Part shown: piece by piece, positions 18,337 to 26,494 of the stretch
Layout of the letters: each line of letters begins with the position of its first letter
Numbering within the stretch: position 1 is the stretch's first letter
Source of the DNA: Ignavibacteria bacterium
GTDB lineage: Bacteria > Bacteroidota > Ignavibacteria > SZUA-365
Assembly: GCA_016720835.1 (NCBI GenBank)
Contig: JADKJW010000002.1
Location: 547,206-611,205, forward strand
Length of the DNA: 64,000 nucleotides
Direction of reading: 5' to 3'
Position numbers and translations under genes: made by a program
The notes under the pieces: model-generated
Databases searched by the model: none
Seen by the model: only the letters and a program-made list of their open reading frames with translations
What the model was told of the DNA's origin: nothing

Positions 18337-19863
18337 ATGGGCGGAAAAGCAGCGCTGATCGTCATTGCTGGATTCAGTTCCATCGTGATGCTCCTGGGCG
18401 CGAACAACAGCAACATCTCACAGACGGTCAACCGGACCTTCGTCAACCATTACACGGAAGAAATCGCGCACCAGATCGCCGTGAGCGGCGCGAACATCGC
18501 CTGCAACCGCTTCTTCGTGACGCCCGCATGGTCTCCAAGCAATGTCGGTGTGAGCAATGCTTCCTACAACGGCGGGACGCTGGACGTCACCACCCAGGTG
18601 GTCGACGCATCCAAGGGACGGATTCGCGTTGTCTCCACCGGCCGGTACATGGGCATGGCGAGGAGGATCACGATCGTGATGCAGGCGTCCACGTTCGGGA
18701 AGTTCGCGCTGTTCGTCAATTCCATGGGCACCGGCGGCGCCTACTACCCTTCGGGCACCTATATCGACGGACCGGTGCACATCAATGTGCCGTTCAAGAG
18801 TGGCGTGCCCGATCCGGCGCAGACCTTCCGTGTCGATGGCGGTACGTACAACGGCAAGGTGACTTCCGATCTGATGTGGACGGCCGCCGGAGGCAAGGCC
18901 AAGCCGAATTTCAACGAGGGCTTCGAGGCGAACGTGCACGTGACGCTGCCTGACGAGTTCGACGCGAAATTGAAGGACGCCGTGACGACGGGGAGCTACG
19001 ACCAGTACGGCACCCATTCGCTGGGATTCAAATTCACGGACAACAAGAATGTGGCCTGCGTCTTCGGTTCCAACTCGAGCGGCGAAGGCACCATCACCTA
19101 CAAGGAATACGCGCTCAACGATTCCGCCTTTCACAACACCAAGGACCGCATCCCCACGAGTCTGTTCACCGCCAACGGGACCTGCACGGATCCGACTGCC
19201 GCGGCCGCCGCGGGCTGGGTCACCAAGAGATTCCCTGAACTGGTCGCCAGCGGGAAAAACTTCAACGGAGCACTGTATCTGAAAAACGGCAACATCGCCA
19301 TGCGCGGTGAAGTCAACGGGAAGATCACCGTCGGCGCCGTGCACGTCAACACCAGCACCGGTGTCCCCGTCGCGGCGCCGGCCGTTGCGTCGGGAACGAA
19401 AGCATATTGGAACGTCAACCGCTGGGAATACCATTCCGTCAGCCCGCATACCAGCTATGGAAACGTGTGGCTCGATGGCGACATCACCTACAAGACGGAC
19501 CCCTTCGTGGACGCCTCGTCGGATGACATGCTGGGCGTCGTCGCGACAAACTACATTTTCGCCTCAGACAATCCGCGCAACAACACCACCAAGCTGATCA
19601 CCAGCGGATCCTATTTCAGCAAGTTCAAAGGCGCGACGACGGAGAATCTGTACAATCTCCCGAACATGAAAATCGACGCCGGCACGCTGCTCAACTGGGA
19701 ATACAAGGGGGGATGGACGGAAGGCGCCGCGCAGCTGACCACCACCACCTCGGGCAGAGGGTACGACCAGATCTACAAGTACGATAAACGTCTGCTGAAA
19801 GACTCGCCGCCATTCTACCCCGCCACCGGCGCGCTGTCGATTCTCTCCTGGCTCGAAGAATAG
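18337..19863 (+). CDS. pseudopilin-like protein with large C-terminal domain (PilX-like), gene 3 of 3
   Basis: 508 residues. It starts with the short helix AALIVIAGFSSIVMLLGANN, then NHYTEEIAHQIAVSGANIA, reminiscent of the PilX/GspK arrangement in which the helix carries Ala/Gly-rich packing faces. The long remainder is rich in Gly, Asn, Ser and Thr with beta-strand periodicity (TYIDGPVHINVPF, NGALYLKNGNIAMRGEVNGK), like an adhesin or beta-solenoid. A ribosome binding site (AGGAGG) precedes the start, 12 nt after gene 2. A strong terminator follows, so the operon is exactly these three genes. Confidence 0.75.
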   Translation: MGGKAALIVIAGFSSIVMLLGANNSNISQTVNRTFVNHYTEEIAHQIAVSGANIACNRFFVTPAWSPSNVGVSNASYNGGTLDVTTQVVDASKGRIRVVSTGRYMGMARRITIVMQASTFGKFALFVNSMGTGGAYYPSGTYIDGPVHINVPFKSGVPDPAQTFRVDGGTYNGKVTSDLMWTAAGGKAKPNFNEGFEANVHVTLPDEFDAKLKDAVTTGSYDQYGTHSLGFKFTDNKNVACVFGSNSSGEGTITYKEYALNDSAFHNTKDRIPTSLFTANGTCTDPTAAAAAGWVTKRFPELVASGKNFNGALYLKNGNIAMRGEVNGKITVGAVHVNTSTGVPVAAPAVASGTKAYWNVNRWEYHSVSPHTSYGNVWLDGDITYKTDPFVDASSDDMLGVVATNYIFASDNPRNNTTKLITSGSYFSKFKGATTENLYNLPNMKIDAGTLLNWEYKGGWTEGAAQLTTTTSGRGYDQIYKYDKRLLKDSPPFYPATGALSILSWLEE

Positions 19864-19887
19864 CCGTAGCCCCTTCTCGCAACCGTG

Positions 19888-19917
19888 AAACCCCCGCCCC
19901 CGTGCGGGGGTTTTCCG
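19888..19917 (+). terminator. intrinsic terminator of the pseudopilin-like operon
   Basis: A perfect 10-bp stem, AAACCCCCGC with GCGGGGGTTT, has a 6-nt loop and continues into TTTT. It lies 24 nt after the stop of the 508-aa gene. Confidence 0.9.
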
Positions 19918-19989
19918 TTTTAGCATGGACTGTAAACGCCGGGGACCAGCGCTTGTCCAATCCCCGACGTCCGCCGGGTCGCCATCCGC

Positions 19990-20088
19990 TCAACATCGCG
20001 CATTCGGGCGCATCGTCACCACCTCCATCGTCGCAATCAGGTAGCGCACGGTGGAGGAGGCGCCGGGAAGGATTCCGATCATCGTCAT
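19990..20088 (-). CDS. possible 32-aa ORF overlapping the lipoprotein stop
   Basis: An ATG overlaps the TGA of the upstream lipoprotein gene (ATGA), and the frame runs for 32 residues beginning MTMIGILPGASSTV. The overlap favours translational coupling. The product shows no known motif and could be chance. Confidence 0.2.
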   Translation of the reverse strand: MTMIGILPGASSTVRYLIATMEVVTMRPNARC

Positions 20089-20627
20089 CTCCGGAACGTG
20101 AATCGCAGCTCGCTGTGGTCGTTCGTGGAGAACATGACGGGGCGGTTCCACGACGAAAGGCGGTCGGAGGGGAACCCTTGCGTGCTCACCGTTTTCACGA
20201 GCGACTGCACCGCCTTGCCGCGGACGACAAATTCCCTGGTGCTGTCGGTGTGCGCGCCGGCTTCGACCGCTCCGAAGGTCATCTGAATGAGCACGGTAGA
20301 ATCTCGCCCGGAACGTGAGAGCGCGAAGCTCGCGGAGTCGAGGCTGGTCAGCTTCGAGGCGCTGGCCTCGAGATACCACGAAGAGCGCTCGTACGACGTT
20401 CGCTCCTCTTCGACTGCGGAGAAATGCATCCGCTCCGTCGTGATGGACATCCCGCCCGTGAACAAACGCCGATACGCGTCGACGCTGTCGATACCGTTGA
20501 TCACAATCTCGCAACGCGAGTACGGCGTCCACCACGGGGCCGCCGGAGCCGTCGGAGTGGGATCGTTCTTCGCGCATCCGAAGATGAAGCACATCATGAC
20601 AACCATGATCAAGAACCGCGCGTTCAT
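20085..20627 (-). CDS. small lipoprotein of unknown function
   Basis: 180 residues from the ATG at 20627, preceded by GGGAGG; a longer frame to 20702 lacks this site. The N-terminus MNARFLIMVVMMCFIFGC is a lipoprotein signal with the lipobox FIFGC, making Cys18 the acylated residue. A short Pro/Thr linker follows (TPTAPAAP). The rest is a single small beta-rich domain with no recognised family. It is predicted to be attached to the periplasmic face of a membrane. Upstream lies the long octamer repeat array. Confidence 0.8.
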   Translation of the reverse strand: MNARFLIMVVMMCFIFGCAKNDPTPTAPAAPWWTPYSRCEIVINGIDSVDAYRRLFTGGMSITTERMHFSAVEEERTSYERSSWYLEASASKLTSLDSASFALSRSGRDSTVLIQMTFGAVEAGAHTDSTREFVVRGKAVQSLVKTVSTQGFPSDRLSSWNRPVMFSTNDHSELRFTFRR

Positions 20628-20730
20628 TGCCGCCTCCCGCAATACCAGGTTCGTCAATGGTGATCCATGGACAAATGTTGGAGATACCGCCGAGAAATGC
20701 AAGGTACATCATATCTCCATGTCCCCCGCG

Positions 20731-20950
20731 TCCCCGCGTCTCCGCATCCCCGCGTCTCCGCATCCCCGCGTCTCCGCATCCCCGCGTCTCCGCATCCCCG
20801 CGTCTCCGCATCCCCGCGTCTCCGCATCCCCGCGTCTCCGCATCCCCGCGTCTCCGCATCCCCGCGTCTCCGCATCCCCGCGTCTCCGCATCCCGCGTCT
20901 CCGCCGTCGCCCCGTCCATCCCCGCATCTCCGCATCCCCGTGTCCTCCCA
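20731..20950. repeat. tandem octamer array (20 perfectly phased units plus degenerate units)
   Basis: From 20731 to 20890 twenty 8-nt units alternate TCCCCGCG and TCTCCGCA, so the visible period is 16 nt. A shortened unit (TCCCGCG) follows, then TCTCCGCC, a small break and four more units to 20950. Because 8 is not a multiple of 3, all frames stay open on both strands and produce misleading repetitive ORFs. The array lies between the terminator of the RRM gene and the lipoprotein gene. The same octamer core recurs at 59602-59755. Confidence 0.9.
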
Positions 20951-20951
20951 T

Positions 20952-20987
20952 AAAAAAGCCGGCCACAGGTTTTCACCCATGGCCGGC
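20952..20987 (-). terminator. intrinsic terminator of the RRM gene
   Basis: Read on the minus strand, GCCGGCCA pairs perfectly with TGGCCGGC across a 14-nt loop and is followed by TTTTTT. It begins 18 nt after the stop of the RNA-binding protein gene. Confidence 0.9.
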
Positions 20988-21005
20988 GGTATTCGACAGC
21001 GAGTC

Positions 21006-21278
21006 TTAGTAGCGGCTGCTGCGCTGCGGAGCGTCGCCCTTGGGGCGTGCTTCGTTGACGGTGATGGTGCGGCCCATGAGGTCCGTGCCATTGAGCGACT
21101 TCATCGCTGCTTCCGCTTCCGACGCGTTCGGCATTTCGACGAAGCCGAAGCCCTTGGAGCGGCCGGTGAGCTTGTCGCTGATCAGGTTGACCGAAGAGAC
21201 TTCGCCAAAATCCTGGAATGCTTTGCGGAGGTCGTTGTCTGTGACGCTGTAGGAGAGATTACCGACGTAGATGTTCAT
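21006..21278 (-). CDS. RRM-type RNA-binding protein
   Basis: 90 residues forming one RNA recognition motif. RNP2 is NIYVGNLSY at residues 2-10 and RNP1 is KGFGFVEM near 42-49; the aromatic residues that stack on RNA bases are present in both. The short tail (RPKGDAPQRSSRY) is basic. Single-RRM proteins of this length occur in cyanobacteria and in the Bacteroidota/Chlorobi group, often induced by cold, and are thought to bind mRNA. The gene has its own terminator. It follows a 50-aa basic protein gene on the same strand, 103 nt away. Confidence 0.95.
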   Translation of the reverse strand: MNIYVGNLSYSVTDNDLRKAFQDFGEVSSVNLISDKLTGRSKGFGFVEMPNASEAEAAMKSLNGTDLMGRTITVNEARPKGDAPQRSSRY

Positions 21279-21381
21279 TGCGATCCTTTGTGGAAAAAAA
21301 AAGAGATGGTAGAATTGACGTGATCAGAGGAACGGGAACGCACACGGTCTTCCAGAAGGAAGCCGATGTCCGGCCTTCCGG

Positions 21382-21534
21382 TTACAGGCTTTCTCCTTCT
21401 TTCGGAGTGGAATCCGGAGAGTCTCCGGACGAAGTGTTGGCGTTATTCAGCTTTCGCAGTCTCTTCTCCTCTTTCTTTTTTTTCTTCGCGAGCTCTTTCT
21501 GCCGCTTTTCAAATTGGTAATTGGGTTTCGCCAC
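21382..21534 (-). CDS. 50-aa basic protein (MAKPNYQFEKRQKELAKKKKK type)
   Basis: A short gene read on the minus strand from a GTG at 21534, with AAGAGGA about 8 nt upstream, to TAA at 21382-21384. The product begins MAKPNYQFEKRQKELAKKKK and continues KEEKRLRKLNN, then a Ser/Asp/Pro-rich end. This Lys/Glu-rich start matches a small conserved bacterial protein that I know only as hypothetical (from memory). The charged helix suggests nucleic-acid or ribosome binding, which fits the RRM gene next to it, but that is inference. The lower-case sequence is A-rich compared with its GC-rich surroundings because of the Lys codons. Confidence 0.72.
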   Translation of the reverse strand: MAKPNYQFEKRQKELAKKKKKEEKRLRKLNNANTSSGDSPDSTPKEGESL

Positions 21535-21671
21535 CGCAGGGGTCCTCTTGGGAAATGTTGGGTTGAGGAAGAGCTCGGACAGAATCGGAATCGTTTAGCC
21601 TGCGGTCTTCCCGTTCACATTCACAAATATCGTAAAACTTTTGATAAATACGTGCATAAAAAAAAATCTTC

Positions 21672-22922
21672 TCACGATTTTCTCACAGGGGGCCGGGAGG
21701 CTCCGATCCCCGCCGCGCGTCCCGTCACCCAGGCCCAGAGGAAATTATGGCCGCCGATCGGACCGAACGCGTCCAGCGCCTCACCGCACACGTGCAGGCC
21801 CGGGAGGCGGCGCGACTCCATCGTCAGCGGGTGGATTTCCGCGAGATCCACTCCCCCGCCCGTCACCTCGGCGCTGCGGTATCCTTCGTGTCCCGTCCAT
21901 GGCAGTTCGCAGCGCACGAGCGCGTCGAGCAGGCGCGCGCGTTCCTCGCGCCGCAGCTGTGCGAGCGTGCGTGAAAGGTCCACCGCGGCATGCGCGAGCA
22001 ACGCGGTGGCGAGACGCTCGGGCAATGCCCGGCGCACGACGCTGTGCACGGTGGCTCCACCGCCCGCACGCAGCGCATCATCCCAGGTGTGTTCCTCGAT
22101 CTCACCCCAATGCGCGAGGATCCTCGCCGGGGCCGCGCGTTCCTCCAGTGCCCGCACCGCGACGTGCGACACATCCAGCACGGCGGGACCGCTGTACCCG
22201 CGATGCGTGAAAAGAAAACCGCCGCGGGCCTCGGCGCGCCGGGATTCGCTCTCGGCGGAAATGCGGACGTGGAGGGAAATGCCCGCGAGCGCCGCGAAGG
22301 GCGATGGGCCGGCCGTCAAGGGAGTGAGCGCCGCGTAGGTCGGCTGAATACGCATCCCGAGGGCGCGCAGCATCGCGAGTCCCGCGCCGTCGCTGCCGGT
22401 TGCGGGGACGGAGAGTCCGCCGGTCGCGACCACGACCGCGTCGGTTTCGATCGAAGGCGCCGCATCGAGATCGACGCGCCATCCGTCTCCGGCGCGGGAG
22501 AGACCGGTGACGTTCGCTTCGGCGAGGAGCCGGGCGCCGCGGCCGATGGCACAGTCGAGCAGCGCATCGCGCACATCGCGGGCGCGGTTGGAGACGGGGA
22601 AGAGTTTGCCCGACGCCTGTTCTTCGACGAGTGGAACGGAAAGTTCGCGCTCGAAAAAATCGATCTGCTCCTCGAGCGGCCAGGAGCGCACGATGTTGCG
22701 GAGCGTGTTGGGCGAAGAGTCCGTCACGAAGCGGGCGGGGTCGACGCGCGCGGGGAGGATGTTGCAGCGCCCTCCCCCGCTGATGAGGATCTTGCTGCCG
22801 CCGTCGCGCGTGCGCTCGATCAGCACCGTCTCCGCGCCGGCATCCGCGGCGAAGCATGCGGCCATGGTCCCCGCCGCGCCCGCGCCGATGATGGCGACGC
22901 GGCGCCTGCCGTCTTCAGACAT
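21672..22922 (-). CDS. HI0933/BaiN-family FAD-dependent oxidoreductase
   Basis: 416 residues. The N-terminal dinucleotide-binding motif is VAIIGAGAAGTMAACFA and the family hallmark SKILISGGGRCNI follows at ~45-55. The middle contains a second glycine-rich turn (VVVATGGLSVPATGSDGAGL), and the C-terminus has LHVCGEALDAFGPIGGHNFL with the closing FAD contacts. Members are cytoplasmic flavoproteins; one clostridial member (BaiN) acts in bile-acid metabolism, but most have no known substrate. It stands between the 50-aa gene and a PP2C phosphatase on the same strand. Confidence 0.93.
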   Translation of the reverse strand: MSEDGRRRVAIIGAGAAGTMAACFAADAGAETVLIERTRDGGSKILISGGGRCNILPARVDPARFVTDSSPNTLRNIVRSWPLEEQIDFFERELSVPLVEEQASGKLFPVSNRARDVRDALLDCAIGRGARLLAEANVTGLSRAGDGWRVDLDAAPSIETDAVVVATGGLSVPATGSDGAGLAMLRALGMRIQPTYAALTPLTAGPSPFAALAGISLHVRISAESESRRAEARGGFLFTHRGYSGPAVLDVSHVAVRALEERAAPARILAHWGEIEEHTWDDALRAGGGATVHSVVRRALPERLATALLAHAAVDLSRTLAQLRREERARLLDALVRCELPWTGHEGYRSAEVTGGGVDLAEIHPLTMESRRLPGLHVCGEALDAFGPIGGHNFLWAWVTGRAAGIGASRPPVRKS

Positions 22923-22994
22923 GCGTCCGGTTCCGCACCATGCGCGCGGTGGAGCGCGCGCGCTGCCGCGCGGGGAAACGCGTCGCGCGGGCGG

Positions 22995-24242
22995 TCACAG
23001 GCGATGGAGCAGGACGGCGGTGATGTCGTCGCATTCGGACTCGTCGCCGATGTGCGTCGAGACGGAGCGGATGAGCGCATCAATGCCCACGGCGGCAGGA
23101 GCTTCCCATGATCTCCTGACGGCGTTCACAATGCGGGCGTCGCCGTACTCTTCCTTCGCGCTGTTCATGGCTTCGGGGATGCCGTCGGAAAAGGCGAGCA
23201 GTTTGTCCCCGTGTCCGAGGCGTACTTCGGCCTGCTCGTACGCGACGTCCTCCGTGATGCCGAGCGCGATGCCGCGCAAAACAAGCGGCGCTGGGGCGCG
23301 ACCCTGCGAGAACAGAATGGGCAGGTTCTGTCCCGCATTCGCGAAGATGAAGCGGTGGGTGCGCAGATCGAGGACTCCGAAGAACAGGGAGACGAATGTC
23401 CGCGCATCGGTGCTCCGATAGAGCAATGTATTTGCATGGCCGAGGCAGGCGGCGGGACTGTCGTTGTGCAGGGTGAGGCTGCGGATCGTGGCCTGGACGT
23501 TGGCCATGACGAGCGCCGCGCCAAGCCCCTTGCCGCTGACGTCGCCGAGGCCGACGGCGAGCCGGTGTTCGTCGAGCGGAATGAAGTCGAAGTAATCGCC
23601 ACCGACATTCCAGGCGGGGATGCTCCTGCCCGCGATGTCGTAGCCGGGCAGATCCGGATTCGTCTTGGGAAGAAAGTTGACCTGGATGTTCCGGGCCATG
23701 CGCGCCTCTTCCCGGGCGCGGATGCGCGCCTCCTCGGCGATCTTCCGGTCGGTGATGTCGCGATAGATCGCGTAATCCCCGATCTGCCTGCCGTTGTGCA
23801 CGATCGGGGATCCGAGAATGGAAACGTCGACAAGCGTGCCGTCCTTGCGCTTGCGCCTGGTCTCGAGTTCGATGCGCTCGCCCCGCATGACGCGCTCGGA
23901 CACGTCGCGCGCTTCGTCCTCGAAATCTTCCGACGCGAGGAGCTCGTTGATGGGGCGGCCGATGGCCTCCTCACGCGTGTAGCCGAACAGCCGCGTGAAT
24001 TCGACGTTGATGTTGGCGATGCGGTCGTTGTTGTCGTGCAGCGCGATGGCCTCGGGCGCGCTGTTGAACAGAATCTCGAGGTAGGTTTTCTGCAGCAGCA
24101 GCTCGTTCTCGGCGTCCGATCCGGAAGGGACGAGCGCGCCTCCGCTGTCCGCGTGCATCAGCGCCTCGGCTTGATCGGAAGTCACATTGACTCCGTCCGG
24201 CGGCGGTGTGGTTTCAGGGAATTGCTGCGGAGTATCGGTCAT
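22995..24242 (-). CDS. PAS domain - SpoIIE/RsbU-type PP2C phosphatase
   Basis: 415 residues. A PAS fold at ~45-165 (YLEILFNSAPEAIALHDNND ... YAIYRDITDRKIAEE) is joined by a helical linker to a PPM/SpoIIE phosphatase at ~190-415. Metal-binding motifs are visible: VGGDYFDF, GDVSGKGLGAALVMA, AFSDGIPEA and CDDITAVLL. Such enzymes dephosphorylate STAS anti-sigma antagonists when the sensor domain detects its signal. No STAS partner is adjacent; the nearest are at 40.6 and 43.1 kb. No membrane segment, so cytoplasmic. Confidence 0.93.
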   Translation of the reverse strand: MTDTPQQFPETTPPPDGVNVTSDQAEALMHADSGGALVPSGSDAENELLLQKTYLEILFNSAPEAIALHDNNDRIANINVEFTRLFGYTREEAIGRPINELLASEDFEDEARDVSERVMRGERIELETRRKRKDGTLVDVSILGSPIVHNGRQIGDYAIYRDITDRKIAEEARIRAREEARMARNIQVNFLPKTNPDLPGYDIAGRSIPAWNVGGDYFDFIPLDEHRLAVGLGDVSGKGLGAALVMANVQATIRSLTLHNDSPAACLGHANTLLYRSTDARTFVSLFFGVLDLRTHRFIFANAGQNLPILFSQGRAPAPLVLRGIALGITEDVAYEQAEVRLGHGDKLLAFSDGIPEAMNSAKEEYGDARIVNAVRRSWEAPAAVGIDALIRSVSTHIGDESECDDITAVLLHRL

Positions 24243-24334
24243 GTGCAGGCTGCGGTCGCGTATGCGTGAGATGGCGGAGCAGAGAGAAGGGAAAGTTAGT
24301 CCGCGGTGCGCGGAAAATCAACGCGGCCGAACCC

Positions 24335-24385
24335 GCTTCGGCGCGCATCACGCTTCGGTGCGCATCACGCTTCGGCGCCCATCAT
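24335..24385. repeat. three-copy 17-nt tandem repeat
   Basis: Copies at 24335-24351, 24352-24368 and 24369-24385 all begin GCTTCGG and end CATCAC or CATCAT, with three differences in total. The third copy runs into the stop codon of the glycosyltransferase remnant. Confidence 0.8.
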
Positions 24386-24782
24386 GCCGCGATGCGGAGA
24401 ACCCGGCAGCGCCGCCGGTCGCGAGGACGGGCGACGACTTCCGCGTAGCTCGCAAAGAGCCGGTCGAGCACGGCATCCCATGCATACGCGCGCGAGCGCT
24501 CGATGGCCTTGGCGGCAATGGTGCGACGCAGTTCCGGACCTTCGATCAGCCTTCGGACCTCCGCGGCCAGCGCGACCGGATCGCGTGGCGGCACCAGCAT
24601 GCCCGAAACGCCGTGCGCGATCAGTTCCGACGCTCCCCCCGCGTCGGCGGCGACGGGTGCAAGCCCCGATGCCATCGCCTCCAGCGTCACGAGTCCGAAT
24701 GTTTCCGTGGTCGATGGAAACACGAAAATATCGGAAGACGCGTACGCCTCGGAGAGGGCGCGTTGAAATAGGCGATCTTCAT
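24382..24782 (-). pseudogene. GT4-like glycosyltransferase with large internal deletion
   Basis: The 3' part encodes a good GT4 C-terminal segment: ALSEAYASSDIFVFPSTTET, then FGLVTLEAMASGLAPVAA and ASELIAHGVSGMLVPP, including the E-x7-E donor-sugar motif. Just upstream, in a different frame, AGAGGAG precedes an ATG at 24782 that reads MKIAYFNAPSP, the usual start of a GT4 N-terminal domain. About 250 codons expected between the two are absent and the junction, near 24735-24765, is out of frame. The gene is therefore a remnant, or the sequence was misassembled here. Confidence 0.75.
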
Positions 24783-24934
24783 CGTCGATGCTCCTCTGGT
24801 GGCGGGTTGAGGGCAGTGTTGTCCTGAATTAGACGTGTCCCCCGGCAGGATGTTTCCCTCGGACATGGTATTTCCCTGTGCCCTGCCTGCCAACAGCCAT
24901 GCACCGCGTCGAGGATGCGCGAAAACGCGAAGAG

Positions 24935-26404
24935 TCACTCCACGACGAGCAGCCGCGCCCGCACGACGGTTCCGGCGGTCACACTGCACCAGTACGGACC
25001 TTTTGGAAGCCCCGCAACGGAGCACGCGAGGGTGTGACGTCCGGCGGCCAGGACGCCGTCGCTCACGGTCAGGACCTCCTGCCCCAGCACCGTGAGGAAC
25101 GCAATCGACACGCGCGCTTCACGGGAAAGAGTGAAGCCGACGGTCACGGAGCCGGCAGACGGATTCGGATGGATCGGATCGAGGCGCGGATCGTCCGGCA
25201 GAGCGGCGGGAACGGCCGTCGCGCTCGTTGTCGGCTGGTACTCGAAGGCACCGGCATCGAGGGCGCCGGACGAACGCCGCGGGACCGCCCCCGTCGGATA
25301 CCGATATTCGTACGAGGGCGTCAGCATCTGAGTCGGAGGTCCCACTCCGTAATTGACGGCGGGTGATGCGGCAGTGAGCCGGTAGTCGTACGCCGCCGCA
25401 TCGGAGAAGCCGGCGGATGCGATGGATTTCAGGAGCAGGTTTCCTCCGCTGTCGACGAAAGCGGAGGACCCGCCGAGGATGGTCGCCGCGCCGACAAACA
25501 CATTGTTGTAGAGGCGGAGCGAGTCCGTCCCGCTGGATGGCAGGATCAGGAAGGTCCCGGCAGTGCGCTGCGTCACCAGCGTGTTGCTGGCGAAGATCAC
25601 GCGATGCAGCGGATTGGTGAGACCTTCGAGGCCGTAGCCGCAGAGGTTCGAGTTCTGCGTCTGCGGTCCGTGCTGAATCACATTGCCGAGGACGACGAGG
25701 ATCCCGCCGTTCGGGACATCGATGTCCCTGCTGGCCGTGCCCGTGGCCTCATTGGAAATTCTGTTGTAGAGGATGTGCGTCTCGTTGGCGCGGCTCTTGA
25801 CGTTGTGTCCGACCTTTGCGCGATGCGTCAGGCTGTGGCGGAGGAAGAACGCGCCGACATGCCCGATGTACATGTTGTGCGAGTAGCCGTCGCCGTAGCC
25901 GTTGTCGGCGAACTCGGAGCTGTCCACGATGATGGTGCTGGCGGGATCGGCGCCGGACAGGATCCCGTTCTCATTGTCGTGGAAGAAGCATCGCCGCACG
26001 AGGAGGTTCGTTCCCTCCTGCCGTATGCCCGCGCCGTTTTTATCGACGACGGTGGCGCCGGAGAATTCGATGTTCTCGATCACCGTGTTCCGGCCCTGCA
26101 CGATCCAGATCGCCTTGCCGCCGCAGGACTTGTCGCGCACATGCGCGAAGCCGCCGACGCCGCGGAGGAGGAGGTTGTGGCGCGTCCACGTCGCGCAATC
26201 CACGTACTCGGCGGCATCGATGGACACGGTGTCGCCGTCCCGCACCTGCGCCGCGGCCTGGCTCGGCAGCGTCAGCGCCCGGCCCGGACCGACGCGCCAT
26301 TCGGTGGACTGCGCGCGCGACAGCGGGAGAAGCAGCGCCGCGAGAATCGCCAGAGGAATCGCGGTGCTCCTGAATATCGGACCGGAGCGTCTTGTGATGT
26401 GCAT
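24935..26404 (-). CDS. secreted right-handed beta-helix protein with T9SS tail
   Basis: 489 residues from the ATG at 26404, which follows AAGAAGGA; the open frame to 26476 has no such site. A signal peptide (AIPLAILAALLLPLSRAQS) is followed by beta-helix coils with NTVIENIEFSGATVV, NLLVRRCFFHDNENGILSG and RVIFASNTLVTQR. The C-terminal ~85 residues (LDPIHPNPSAGSVTVGFTLS ... LPKGPYWCSVTAG) are a T9SS tail. No lyase catalytic residues were assigned. It lies 90 nt downstream of the GH3 gene and may be co-transcribed with it, which would fit polysaccharide breakdown. Confidence 0.88.
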   Translation of the reverse strand: MHITRRSGPIFRSTAIPLAILAALLLPLSRAQSTEWRVGPGRALTLPSQAAAQVRDGDTVSIDAAEYVDCATWTRHNLLLRGVGGFAHVRDKSCGGKAIWIVQGRNTVIENIEFSGATVVDKNGAGIRQEGTNLLVRRCFFHDNENGILSGADPASTIIVDSSEFADNGYGDGYSHNMYIGHVGAFFLRHSLTHRAKVGHNVKSRANETHILYNRISNEATGTASRDIDVPNGGILVVLGNVIQHGPQTQNSNLCGYGLEGLTNPLHRVIFASNTLVTQRTAGTFLILPSSGTDSLRLYNNVFVGAATILGGSSAFVDSGGNLLLKSIASAGFSDAAAYDYRLTAASPAVNYGVGPPTQMLTPSYEYRYPTGAVPRRSSGALDAGAFEYQPTTSATAVPAALPDDPRLDPIHPNPSAGSVTVGFTLSREARVSIAFLTVLGQEVLTVSDGVLAAGRHTLACSVAGLPKGPYWCSVTAGTVVRARLLVVE

Positions 26405-26494
26405 CGCAGCGTCCTTCTTTCGAGTGGGAGGAAATGGATCGGACCTGGCGCGGAGGATCGTCCGCGACGCGCGCACGGAGAGGGTGCCGCCGCG

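Noticed and set aside
20731..20950. CRISPR-like array
   Set aside because: No spacers: units of 8 nt follow each other directly, and no cas genes are present. The same applies to the arrays at 54533 and 59602.
20287..21323. Several repetitive ORFs on both strands (e.g. RGDAETRGCGDAG repeats)
   Set aside because: Produced by the 8-nt array, which stays open in all frames; no ribosome sites or non-repetitive coding character.
21413..21429. 17-nt palindrome TCCGGAGA-G-TCTCCGGA as an operator or terminator
   Set aside because: It lies inside the coding sequence of the 50-aa gene (Ser-Gly-Asp-Ser-Pro codons), with no T-run.
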